A stretch of DNA of 64,000 bases from Anadara kagoshimensis (lineage: Eukaryota > Mollusca > Bivalvia > Arcoida > Arcidae), in contig CM037873.1 in assembly GCA_021292105.1 (NCBI GenBank), positions 18,716,527-18,780,526 of the forward strand, in the 5' to 3' direction. Each line of letters starts with the position of its first letter. Position 1 is the first letter of the stretch. Under the pieces are notes generated by a model. The model was given only the letters and a program-made list of their open reading frames with translations, ran no database searches and was not told the DNA's origin. Made by a program: the position numbers and the translations under genes. Below are positions 47,175-59,710 of the stretch, piece after piece.

Positions 47175-47875
47175 ATCATAGCTTTTTGCATCATGAAAAC
47201 AAGCCGATATAGTGACCTGTTGTTACCAGTGTCTAATCTACTTTCTTGACTTTATATTATTTTTTTTAATATCGCTTTCGATATCGCTATGTAAATTATT
47301 TTGGCGCCATTTTTTAACCTTTGCAGCGATACCAAAACAGGAGTGAGAGGGTTTTTATATGCTAACTAGTTTCTGTTACGGGTCATTAACACAGTCTTCT
47401 TCCAATCGACGAAGATAGTCACTCCCAACCACGTGTATTTAAATTTCATCATCAGTGTTCCTGAAACTTATTTTTTTAAAGTTAATGTCTCTAAAAATAC
47501 GCACAATTGTTGATTTATCTTTATTATCTAATTCATATTTTCTGCTACAATGATTAGAAATGCAGTGTAGTGTTGCGTATTAACATTGTTGATGGGTATT
47601 TCTTATGCAAATTAGCTCAGTATTTCCCTGTCCAAAATGGTTTCGACCGAAATGTATGACTTATACAAAATAGCCATTGTTCAAAATTGACCAAACTTTT
47701 CGGAGGGGCAAACCTGAGAAAAGTTTAAGAATAGAAACATTAAAAATTAATTACGGCATGGATTGTATAATAAATGTACGATTTTACTTTTACAATAAAA
47801 CGTTTCGTTTTATAGAAATCTACAAAAAACAGAGAGACTAAAGGATTGTAAATAGACTTTACATCCATACATTTT
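47175..47875 (+). repeat. Unknown dispersed repeat, copy 2 (short form)
   Basis: Paralogue of 37928-39085, in the same orientation and colinear apart from the about 470-base segment that it lacks between AGAAAT and GTGTAGTGTTGCGTAT. Similarity ends near AGAGACTAAAGGAT at 47835-47848. Confidence 0.85.
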
Positions 47876-48537
47876 TCATATGTCTATTCTAAAACCAAAC
47901 CGGTTTCCTAGATGATGCTGAACATACTTGTGTGCAATTAAACTAAATACTAAAGAACCGAACATTGAATTTACAGACGGCAACATACACAGCCAACAAA
48001 GCAAGTAAAAACCGTACTTTTGTATTTTTACAAGTATTTCTTTAACTTATTCATGTTAAATATTTATTATAAGAGCAATGGAAAGCTGAAGTACAGAGCA
48101 CGTTAAGTGAGGCCGGTCGGTTGGGGATAAGCACATATGCACCATGTGTAGCCAGCTAGCTAGCTACACATGTCACGTGTGAAATAACCTAGGTAAATGT
48201 GCATTTCAGCTAACGCTCTTAGAAAAAGTCGGATCAATAGGTAGACAGTTTTAATGGTTTTTTCACAATGTCAGATTGAAGTAAATATTAAAATTAGGAA
48301 TCATTTTGAAGTTACGTATATTTTTCTATGATTTAATAACATGTATTTTTATGTGGAATTTATCTTCCTTATGAACCCTACTTTTACCCCAACCCCTATT
48401 AAAATAGTTTTTTATTTGACTTCACTAGTAACACCACTGTAAAATCATTATAAGAACTATTTTACAAATTGATATTCAAATCCTGTATTAATCTCATTCC
48501 TCTAAGCAGTCGATAATGATCGTGTACCATAGTTAGG
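47876..48537. other. Unassigned sequence with a small palindrome
   Basis: CATGTGTAGC (48143-48152) and GCTACACATG (48163-48172) are exact inverted repeats around CAGCTAGCTA. No gene. Confidence 0.6.
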
Positions 48538-49140
48538 TGGCATCGTGATGCGGGTGCCCTATAGTAATCACCTTGTCCGTCCGTCTGTTTGTCTGTCCGT
48601 CTGTCTGTCCGTTTCGCTTTCCGCACGATATCTTGAAAAGGAATGGTGGAATTTTTATGAAATTTGTTTGTGATACATAATTCCTCGCTCAAGTTCGATA
48701 TTCGACAAATTCCGTGCATATTTAATGAGGCTGCTGCAATATGATTGGCTGAATGTTTTCCGCACGATATCTTCTAAAGGAATGATGGGATTTCGATGAA
48801 ACTTACTTGTGATACTAAGTATATAAGTCCTTCGCTCAAATTCAATGTTTGACAAATTCTGTGCATATTTAATGAGGCTGCTGCAAACTGATTGGCTGAA
48901 TGTGTTCCGCACGATATCTTCTAAAGGAATGATGGGATTTTGACGAAACTTGTTTGTAGGAATGGTGGGATTTTGATGAAACTTGTTTATGATACTCAGT
49001 ATATAAGTCCTTCGCTCAAGTTCGATGTTTGACAAGTTCCATGCATATTTAATGAGGCTGCTGCAATCTGATTGGCTGAATGTTTTCGCATGATATCTTT
49101 AGTAGGAATGGTGGGATTTTTATGAAACTTGCCTTGTTGT
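48538..49140 (+). repeat. Hairpin-headed repeat with about 145-bp tandem units
   Basis: The head holds GCATCGTGATGC (a small palindrome) and then a (GTCCGTCT)-type run at 48570-48612. Tandem units follow, marked by CCGCACGATATCTT near 48620, 48760 and 48909, with a relative near 49087, and by AATGAGGCTGCTGCAA. Part of one unit is duplicated at 48945-48980. The minus-strand open frames of 85-126 codons here are repeat artefacts. Confidence 0.8.
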
Positions 49141-50482
49141 GATTCTTGGTACCTGCAGTTTTCATTTTCAATTCTTGCCATGAAATTCATACCACTTTCA
49201 ATTATTTACATACTGCTATTAACATATTTCAATATTTGTTAATATTAAAAAACTCATTCATAAGCAGAAGGTATTATGCGGGGCCCTTCCTCGACATTGG
49301 TCTAGTATTGGTTTGTTTTGTCTCTGTATTTGAAGAAAATGTCTAAAAATAAATTATTGACGCATGAACTCGTTCAAGTAATTTGATCACCTTAATATTT
49401 TTTAACAATGAACTTTTCAAGTCAAGATACTTGCAAAATAATTGGCATTGTGTTCAATTTTGAATTTCATTTAATGAAATATGTAGAAAACATTCTACGT
49501 TATAACTTCTCGGTGTAATGTTTCCTAGTTTAAATGGCTTTCAGCGAAGGACAAATATATTAATTTCTGACAATAATATAAAGATAAAGGTACTGTTTTC
49601 CACCTCAATCACTATTGCAATCAATCAAAATATTTTGAAGGGTTTTGTCTCCGAATTCCGCCTTGATTGATTATTTTACGAAGCCAAAAAGGCAAGATAA
49701 TAAAGGCTTCACATGAAATAACATATTGAAAGACATCTTCATCAGCGAATATTGCTGTGTATTTGCAAATTACTTGAGGAATATTGTTGAAGCTACTTCT
49801 TGTTGACGTATTAACAAGACGTTATGTATCACCTTGGGACAATCATACTATATACCGACATCTGTCCACGATTCAATTGTGAGCCGAGTCTCAAGATAAT
49901 CAATGGATTCCATAAACAAGTCGTATACGTTTACAAAAGCAACAATGAAAATATCATGAAATAAATCAATTTCACAACCACTAGACTGTTGGTTTTTAAT
50001 GGAGACATGATACAGGATGTTTAAAACGTATCAACATGCTTCTTGGATAATTAGGAGAGAATAACGCCATCAATAATAATAACATCCACAAAGGTCCCCT
50101 TTGTTTCATTATTTATTAAAGTATATTCAAGATAACCAACCAATCATTATAATTTAATTACTGTGTGTCCTTTTTAAAATATGTCTTCGCAAAGAATATG
50201 TCCAACACTAAATTCAAAAATACTTTGATCATCATCAATAAACACGTTGACCATGCGCATCAAAATTTTAATATCTGGACACACATGGTGATATTCATAC
50301 TCCATGTGCACTTGTTATAAATTTGTAACATGTACATACATTATTTAAACAACATGCTAAATATCTGCATCAAGAGAAAAAAGTTTCCAATATTGTTTTA
50401 AAACATAGTACTTGTGATACCTGTTTTTCCTTCATAGCAGAATTAACATTTTTACTGGAATTACATTAATCACCGTTCGTTT
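49141..50482. other. Unassigned AT-rich sequence
   Basis: No gene or repeat recognised. Confidence 0.5.
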
Positions 50483-52716
50483 TTAGCTCACCTGACCGTA
50501 GGTCATGTAAGCTAGCTTGTGTACGTGCGAGTGTGCATGTGCGTCGTCAACATTTATTTTCGACTACTCCTCTGAAACTACCAGAAAGATTTCAACGAAA
50601 CAATGGGCAAAAAGCATATATGGACCGCTGCAATTCAGATTTGTGGCTACCATGAGTAGGTAAAAGTGACCTAAGGGTGCAAATATCTTAAAAACTTTAT
50701 TCCTTGAAACCGACTTTTGGAGTAAAAAAATCTGATTTTAAATTTGGCTTCTCTAGGGTCTGTAGTTTATTCTATAGTTTGTTCATTTCGTGAAATATGG
50801 ACAAAATTTTTGCGTTTAATTTTGAAAAATTGTGAAGAAGTTTCAAATTGTTACAAGTTCAGTATTTGATCAGATAATAAGATGGACTTTTCAGATTTAT
50901 ATTTTCTTGAAATTACCTTAAAATGGAGTCAATGTCAATTGTGAATGTCATGCCTATTGTTTTACATTTCTGATTTTATTTATTATCTAGAAAACTATAA
51001 TTTTTTGTATAGACACGTATATTGAATTATTGTAAGCATTGATATCGTGATCATTTTCATATATTAATGAAAGTCATGGATTCAAAGGTCAAGGTCACAG
51101 ATGACTCTGGATACTGAAAATGGTCAATTATCTAAAAAACTATTAATTTTTTGTATAGACATGTATCATTTTGGTATATACATGCAGGTCATGGGTTTAA
51201 AGATCAAGGTCACATATGCGAAAGCATACTGAATGGTTTATTATTTGGAGAACTAAAACTTTTTTGTGTAAACATGTATAACGAAATATGCAGTTATTGA
51301 TACAGCGATAGTTTTGCTATCCATATGAAGGCCATGAGTTCAAAGGTCAAGGCCACAGATGCAAAAGAATATTTAAATGGTTTATTATCTGGTAAACTAT
51401 AAGCTTGTTGTTTCTTGCATATATATAAGAATGATACAATTAATATTTTGATTTAAAGATGAAGACCATGGAATCAAAGGTCAATGTCACCGACTGGCAC
51501 AGGTACTGTAAACATTTTGTATATGCATTAGTCCAGTCAATTACAGTTTGACCTCAAACTTATTGCAACAGCATATATTTTGTTACTTATCTGCTCTTAG
51601 ATACATAAAATGATTATGGTAAAAAGTTTACTAAAATCTGATAATGGGAAAGCAGTTTTTGAGGAGTTTTAATTTCTTATTGGGTTTCTATAGAGAAGGG
51701 AAATACTAGTAACTCCTGTAAAACAGGTTGATTTTAGTCCCATTATCATATTTTTTTATATTTGAACAAATTGTAAAGCAAAGACAGTGGAATTAGTCAA
51801 TAATTATTGTTTCCAAAGGTACAATTAACCTTTCTGTGGGCATTTTAATTTAAAATAACAGCCTATTTTAATTCAGTTGCATTTTATTTTAGTCTGTCAC
51901 AGCTTTATGTTTCTAGTAATAAAGAATTAATGACGGAATACTCGATGTAATGCTGTAGAAGCATAGAAATATTATACTTTTAAACATGAGATACACTTAT
52001 TTTATCATTTGTATATATAATAAAAATATATCTACTGTTACTCAAGTTTTTTCATCACTTTAACATTCCATTATTACCGTTTTGCATAAAGTTTTTCAAC
52101 AAAATATTTTTTTACATTTCATATACATATTGCATTCAAAATTGTCTTAAATAATAAAGTTTAAGTCTATGTATAAATTTCCATCTGATTTATTTGCTGT
52201 TCTTCAAAGTAGCAGAGAATGCGTGACATTTTTTTTTTTTTTTTTTTTTTTGAAAATTTCTGTGTAAAATTTAGACTCACCATACAGTTATCTTCCTTTT
52301 CTATAGAAAATCTATCGACAACTTTTATTGACAAAAAAGCAAAAGTCCACTGAATTGAAATTGGTAGATTTTTTACGGTGAATAATAACACCTATCCTGA
52401 AAACAAACCCATAAAGATATTTTCTGTTGCAATTACTTTGAGGTTTGATCCTATTTTTTCATAGACTCGTCTACATGTATATTGGATTATTGTAGGCATT
52501 GATACATCCAACTTTTTGATGTATCAATAAAGGTCATGTATTTAAAGGTCAAGGTCACAGATGCAAAAGAATACCGAACTCATTTATTAACTTCAAAACA
52601 TTTAAATCTTGATCATAGTTTGATATTGGGGTTACGTTTTTTTATATTTTCTCGAAATATTTCAGCGAGCCATTATTTATCAGGTGAGCGTCTCAGACCT
52701 AATGGACCTTTTGTTA
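50483..52716 (-). mobile_element. HINE/pearl-like element, copy D (inverted, with an insertion)
   Basis: The left edge TTAGCTCACCTGACCGTAGG forms a hairpin with GGTCATGTAAGC. The right edge is TCAGGTGAGCGTCTCAGACC followed by CTTTTGTTA. Both match copy B. The body, a diverged AGGTAAAAGTGACCT and about five core units (51000-51530, 52460-52570) are present. About 0.9 kb between 51535 and 52455 is unrelated to the other copies. Confidence 0.75.
51535..52455. other. Segment foreign to element D
   Basis: This part interrupts the tandem core of copy D. It includes a poly(T) run at 52229-52250 and no coding motif. It is an insertion, or sequence retained between two elements. Its ends could not be set precisely. 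Confidence 0.5.
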
Positions 52717-54221
52717 TCACTCACTTAAGAGTAATGAATGTATAATATCACCTTCTTGTAACATACTACAGCAAGTTGTGTTCCATGAATTTTAATAGTC
52801 TGGAGTTCGACAACTTCACGAATAAAAGCGTTACCATCTCCGAATATAATCCATTCCCTATCCTTTTCGATTTTAAGGTATGACGTGTATCACTTACAAA
52901 AATATGGGGAAAATCAGTTTAATAATACCTTATAAAACGGATTAACTGGACGGCAAGGCACGATTGTCAATGTACCTGCTATGTCAAATGGATGACTGAA
53001 ATGTCTAATGTGCTTATAGCACCGTATTGGATTTCTAATATTTTTATGACGTAAAATAAACCGAACCGTTATCTATCTAAATAATAAAATAATAGTTACG
53101 AACAAAAGCATTAGCAAGATCAAAAGGAATATGTCATTTGATCGAATTAGACCAAATGAAATATAAAACAAATCAGAAGAAGCCTTTACGAAAGTTAAAT
53201 AGCGTCTGACATAATCATATTTTTCTCAGATGTTCGACATAAAGCAACCGCACTGAAGATCAGCATAAAAATATGACTGTCGGCTGCAAAGGGTACGTCT
53301 CAATGAACAAAGTATTAATCTAGCATTATCTCATACATACAGTGGTTTTGTATTTATCGTTATAGTGGTTCGATTTCTTTTTTTTTCAATAATATTGGAC
53401 ATCAGCAGTTATATCTAAAAATGACTGATGTGAACCATTTATCGGTACATTTAATTTGTAATAAAAATCATATTAAACACGTGTTATATTGTTTCGTGAC
53501 CTTGGTAACCGCCGCGCGATTTTTGTACTTATCTTAAATATAAATAGGTTTGTCATATATGTAGATAACATTGTGGGTCAGATGTTTATAAGTCACTGTC
53601 CCATTATGGTATATAGTATATGTCCCACAAAGACCAATTCATATGTGGCATATATGAACCTATTTAAAGAGGACTCCTTCAGTCCGATCGCATTTTCATT
53701 AATGAAAAAAAAAACATGTTTTGAATGGATGATGTAATTAAAAATTAAATATCTCACTTGATATCACTTCACTAGAGTTGGAATTTCACATGGGTTATAA
53801 GAACATATTATTCATATTTTGATATTGTTTTTGCAGATATTCGCAACTTTTTCAATGTTTTGCTTTCAATTGATAAAAATAAATACTTCGTTTGCAGTTT
53901 TCTTTTAAAAGTAAGTATTAAAAAATGCCATCTTTCTTTTTACGTGGTTAAAGTTTTAATATTTACTGTAGTTTTTTAGTTTCGGGGAGTCAAAATTTAG
54001 CAATGAATTGAAAGGTAACTGTTGCCCCTCTGATATATTATTCTTGCACCCCAGATAGAAAAATCCATAAAAAGACAGGTGCAAGATATCTCCATCTTGT
54101 ACCCCCCTGTGCAAGATAGCCTACACGCCGTTTTTCCCGCAAAATTTTATCAAAAAAAATCAGAGGTGTATCGAAGGTTGAAATTGATTTTAAATTGAAA
54201 AATGTACTTTTTGATGCAAGA
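52717..54221. other. Unassigned AT-rich sequence
   Basis: Nothing recognised in about 1.5 kb. Confidence 0.5.
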
Positions 54222-54381
54222 AATAGAATCAATCACTACTTGTAGTGCCAGATAAGGAAATCTCAACCCTCGTTCTAATATATTTCGTCCAGAACTCGGC
54301 AAGCCTCGTTCTGGACCAAATATATTAGAACTCGGGTTGAGATTTCCCTATCTGGCACCACAAGTTGTGATAGATTCTATT
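54222..54381. repeat. Fold-back element, family 1, copy 3
   Basis: The two arms, each of about 73 bases, run from AATAGAATC to CCAGAAC and are near-perfect complements, including GATAAGGAAATCTCAACCC and TTCTAATATATTT. The centre is TCGGCAAGCCTC, the complement of the centre type at 29.3 and 39.5 kb. It is the best-preserved family member. Confidence 0.95.
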
Positions 54382-57300
54382 AATCTGGCATGTTCGGCAG
54401 TTTCATTCATATAAGTCATTCATAATTAGGTTTTGATTGGCTAATACGTATTCACGCGATACGGGTTTATACCTGACCAATATACGTCATCGACTAATTT
54501 ATTGTACATGTTTAAGAATAGACAACAGGTAAAACAACACAAATATCAAAATAATGAATAATATTTACTAGTTACATATGTTTGGCCTAGAACAACACAT
54601 TTTTTTAATTTAATGTTTTAAAACTACCAAACCTTTAAGGTCATCTAACAAAGCCGTGATTTTTGTCTGAAAAGATGAAGTTATTGGCGATAATGCATTT
54701 TACTACGTGATACGCATTATCTCATTTCAGATGATGCGCGTCTGATAAAACGGGTTTTATTTGATTTTTTACTTTATATAAGAAATTAAACAAAATTTTA
54801 AAGACGTGTTATAAAAATAGATCTTTTTAAGGCCAAATCGGTATTCTCACAAAATAACAGATCGGACTATAAACGGCAAAACTTTAATCTAGTCATAAAA
54901 GTGGAAATTGTAGGTCTGAATCGCTTAGTGTACTTAAGACAAATCTGTCTTTACGTATTAATGATTTACTATGTTTATGTTTAGCCTGAGAAAATGAACC
55001 TAAACACTAAACTAGTCATCATTACATAGTTTTTATGGTCGTCATCGTGAAATTATAGATCATTACGATGTATACATCTGCACTATGAAAATAGATGTGT
55101 AACATGTCATAGTTTTCCTTTCCTCTTTCGTCTACCATGGACTCAAATTTTTATGAGCAACTCGACGGGTGTTTCTATATAAGCATAGGAGGCTTACCCT
55201 ATCGGTGCACCTTGTCCACGCACCAAATTTTTAGGCGAGTCCGAGTTGCTTATTTACTTTTGTTACTTTTTATGTATTATTTTGGTTATTTTATGTTCTT
55301 TGTTTTCCATGAGTGATCTGTGCCCTTGATTACTCAAACAAGTCACTCATGCGAAAAAAATGTAGGTCAAAGTGACCTGATTCTTTATGAACCCTGTTGT
55401 ACCACCAAAAGACAAACTACATGTGAAGAATCAATGCTTTACCATGAAATTGGTTTAAAGGCAAAATAAATGCGCTGAAAAGGAACATCTAGGTAATTTT
55501 GCATGGGTTACTAATGAAACTATTGTACTATCAAAGACACATCCCCATGTTTAGTATCCATACCATACCATGTCTAGCACCTGAGAAATGGAACTAAAAG
55601 CAGAAAAAGAGGCAACAACATTAACAGAGAGCGTGCAGGTGGAACGAACTTCTCAGTGCAACTTTTGAAACTACTACATTATCTTCGTGTATATTGCTGC
55701 ATTTCCTGACAAATTTGTTATGAATATTATTCATTATCTAAGGTCTGATGCATTTAATTTGTCAATGTGTTAAGAAGATAATATTAAAAATGTAGTGATT
55801 CCAAATAAGACATGTAAGAGCCAGGTATACAGGGTGGTTGAACGTATGAAAGTGAAAACTTAAGAAATTAACTACCAAGTTATGAATGAATACTGGAATC
55901 AAGTGTGAGGGTTACATCGGGGGAGCCAGAATTGTGGCGAGAACCGTGTGTAAGGGTTCCGGAACAGGACGTTTTTATCTGAAGATCCGGGTAATTGAAG
56001 TTCAAGGAGAGTGAAGGGAGGAAATCAGGAATCACTTGTTCCTATCCACCATTATTCCTCTTATTTTCGTAATAACTATATTTTCAATATGAAAGTTATT
56101 GCGAGACTGTTTTTCAAATGTTGATTTTTATGCGTCATTTGAATCATCAAGGGAACCAACGTAGTTAACTGTTGTCGAAAAAAATATTTTGTGCATTTTC
56201 TCTGGAAATTTATTTCATTAAAAAGTCTATCATATCAAATGTGACTTGCAAAAAACGTCGACGACCTATATTTATATACTCTCTCCATTCCCCCCTGAAA
56301 GTTTTTTCCTTAAATTATTATTTTTTAGTTCAAGAGCAATATTTCTATATCTTTTGCTAAAAACAGAATTATCAAACATACAGACCTTAACATTTAAAAT
56401 CGATCTAAACGATTCTCTCAAACCAAATTACAACTGTCTAAAACCAAATTACGTTTGACCCCTTGGTAATTGTTCATTTCATTTCAAAAACAACTCGTCT
56501 TATATATGCAAAGTATATTTATAGTATAATTCATATTTATTGAGAATTTCATATGAAAAACCATTGATACTTTGATTTTTTAATTATATTTCTGTTAACA
56601 AGTGGGCTATTTAAATTAATGAAATATCAAATTATTTATACTTTGCCGGCTTTTCGGTTTTAGAAATGGGGGTCTAAATCGGACAGGGGTCAGTGTCTTA
56701 AAAATAGCCTAGGCATTTTAGTGCTATGCCATGTGTACAGTCCCAAAATGCTATCTATACTATCTATACCTGTTTTACATGTTTTATCGCATAAACGGTC
56801 TTAAAAATCATTATTCTGGTATAGTTTTGGGCTATAACTCAATAGGTCCAAATTATACGTACTCCCATTCTGGGCCTCAACCCCTTAAAAACTGTTGTAC
56901 ATGACAATTTGACCTATTATCCTTCTGAAAAATCTAGCAATTCTGTTTTTTAAACACAAATTAACTCTACATCTTTATTTCATCAAGTTTCAGTGTTTTT
57001 AGCCTCCTCATTTCAGCCTGGTCATTTTTGTCAGTTTTTGGGGTCACCCAGCTCCTTTCTAATGTTGATATTTTAATAACTTTCTCACCAAGTATATAAT
57101 TGAAAGATAAAGCCATGCCATACGGTTTAAGGATTTCTTTATTCTAGACTTCAAAAAACGGAGTTCGTTTGACTGAACCTTTAGATTTGCTAGCTAGCAG
57201 ACGACCGGAAATGCTAAAACAAATGGGAGTAAATTTTAATATAGAAAATTACTGATATGGTTGTAATATCTTTCCCCCTTTGATTGTTGCTGATGTTAAT

Positions 57301-57517
57301 AACTGTTATCCCTTTTTGAGACAGCGACCAATAATTCACCACCTCACAACCTCTCTTTCAACACGTAAACGTTCCGTGCAGACGTAGAGAATCACAAAAA
57401 AGGCTGCCTACAGGCAGTCGGGTTGTAAATACCCCCCGAGGCCAACGTCTCTGAAAAAGTGTTGGAAAAAGGATACCAAAACATCCTCACGGAACCCCAT
57501 CAATATAAATGAGTTAT
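54382..57517. other. Unassigned sequence
   Basis: No gene recognised in 3.1 kb. A perfect AGGTCA-AAG-TGACCT palindrome lies at 55364-55378, and CATGAGTGA/TCACTCATG inverted repeats near 55308 and 55343. Confidence 0.5.
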
Positions 57518-57657
57518 TTTACCATTGAACTCTCTAGATATGGCGTTTATAGTGCTCTAACTTCCATCGTCGTACAAAACAAACTGAATAACGCGCTAGC
57601 ACGACAATGGAAGTTATACCACTATAAACGTCATTCCTAGACAGTTCAATGGTTATA
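57518..57657. repeat. Fold-back element, family 2, copy 2
   Basis: Arms of about 55 bases (57518-57573 and 57601-57657) carry ACCATTGAACT, GTTTATAGTG and AACTTCCAT and their complements. The loop again has CAAACTGAATAACGCG. Closely related to 34731-34870. Confidence 0.9.
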
Positions 57658-59395
57658 TTTATATTTCTCATTTTTAGACAATCTTGTTTTGGTTTTTAAA
57701 TCCTGAAATAAATTTAAAACAAGTCGTGTTCGTCATGGGAACAGTCAGTCTATGACGTATAGGCACATACAACAATCAAGTAACGTTATTTTAGCAAATC
57801 ATGTAATTGCATTTGGTCTTAGAGTTTCTTATTTTAAAACATCTCAATATAAATATAAGTGTATAATATTGGTACCTTTAGATGTGTCATACATATGAAT
57901 ACCCAATGCAGTTATAATATAAGTTAATACAAGTTAAAGCACTAAACTGTCAGTTACAATGCTACTATGAGATTTAGTTCTTTCGCGAGTTTTACGGTTT
58001 GTTTTTACTGGTTCTGTCAGCATGGTCAGTGTATTCATTCAATTCCAACTGAATGTTTTATATTTTATTACTATTGTCATTATAATAATAAATGATCATC
58101 TTGTTAATTGTTTGGGGATAACGACTTTAACCTCGTCACAATATGTCCGTCAACATCTAATAGACTGTTTTCTGGCAGATAAACAAGTATTTACTATTAT
58201 AATACCGTTTGTAAATTTCTCGAAATTTGATTGGTTAATAAGCGTTTGGGTAAATTTAATGTCACCCTCGGATTTCAGAAAATGTGACGTCACAGGGTGA
58301 CATTACGTGAGCGGATGACATTACGAAAAATGTCGCATGCGCAGAAAAACTTCGTATGCGTTTCGAACGCATTTGTCTTCTAAATCAGTAAAATGCTATT
58401 CTAAGGTAATGTTAAATATGATTAATGTTACAAGCGTCTCACAAGTTGCTTAGAGACAACAGCTGACTGTCATGATTTTTAATCCAGTATATTTTGGTTG
58501 CACAGTATAATAAACACCAACAATCGGTATAATAAATTTCTGATAGGGTGGCAGTCCATATTGTCACCCTATAAGAAATGTAATATTTATATACTGTCAA
58601 ACATCGTGTTTTATGTTTTACAACTTAAGATGCGGTTATTTAGCGACATGTTATTATTTTTGCGAATTTGTTGAAATGCTTGTTTTATAACATAATATTT
58701 TTGTATCGTGATTATACGTTGTATGTTTAAAAAAACCAAAGATGCCAAAATAATTTGAATAATATGCCGATTTAACATAATAGAAAAAACATCACATGTA
58801 TGGTAGTAAAATTTAAAGAAAAATCCTTCTGACTTTCTTCAGTGTAAATCTGTTCTTATAAACTTAACGTTAAAGTGTAGAATAAAAGTCAATAAAACAC
58901 ATAAAATTGACATTAGTAAATACGCAAGGTCTCAATTCCTGTATAGCTTTGAGACATATATTCCCGTTTCTATAGTTGAATATGATCAGTCTGACAGATC
59001 ACGTCGAGAATCGTTATTAAATTAGTTTGAATTAGATTGTACCCCTTTTCATTCTAATAATGTAGCATACAATACCAACAGAAATCGATCGGTCGATGCC
59101 GACAGCTAAAACTGTTCTAGAAAGAGGATCCCTACCTAGATCATCTAAAATGATTAGATTCAATTGATGTTTCGCTAAATTGAAATCACAGTATACGCTA
59201 CACGTCATATACAACTTTAGTATATTAGATATATTATTAGAAACAGATTTTGATCAAGTTCCCTTAGATAAATAAGTCATATACGCGTTTGGCAAGGCAA
59301 TGTTTGACTGTTGTCTTTACATTATATTTCAAAGACCGTGTACTGTCTTTAGAAAACACTTTTTAAACAATTTGTCTTGACATAATTTTGAAAAC
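57658..59395. other. Unassigned sequence with small inverted repeats
   Basis: TTTCTGATAGGGTG and CACCCTATAAGAAA (58536-58577) form a hairpin. TAATGTCACCCTCG and CAGGGTGACATTA lie in inverted order at 58258 and 58292, around a TGACGTCA (58285-58292). No gene recognised. Confidence 0.5.
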
Positions 59396-59399
59396 ACTT

Positions 59400-59710
59400 A
59401 AGGTAGTTCTATACCATGGTGACGTCGACGTTTTGTGCGTATGGTCGAAATGTCTGATTTGACGTCTTTTTCATCTATGACGTCATGAATATGTGGTCTT
59501 CAGCGCCAAGCTCCGAAACAGCGCCCACCTCCTAGCTCCGTATGTCGCGAGGTAGACGCTGCAGACAGCCCTCGACGAAATTTCAAGAATCTTGAAATTT
59601 CGGGAAATGTCTCGTTACCAATTTTTGCAAAAAGTTTACTATTTCTGTATCTTACGCAATTGATATTTTTTTCGGCGCCTTTTAATCTTGGAATTTTAAC
59701 AAACACCAAA
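59400..59710. repeat. CpG-richer segment with CRE and heat-shock-like palindrome
   Basis: This stretch is visibly richer in G+C than its surroundings and begins GGTAGTTCTATACCATGGTG, which looks like a dispersed bivalve repeat. It contains TGACGTCA at 59478 and a 27-base perfect palindrome at 59576-59602 (CGAAATTTCAAGA, A, complement). The minus-strand 69-codon frame shows no motif. Confidence 0.45.

Noticed and set aside
48462-49190. Minus-strand frames of 64-126 codons with repeated NLSNIELERRTYILSI
   Set aside because: They are translations of the 145-bp tandem units of the hairpin-headed repeat.
51535-52455. Autonomous Helitron or transposase gene inside element D
   Set aside because: Checked for Rep, helicase and DDE motifs in both strands by eye; none seen, and stops are frequent.
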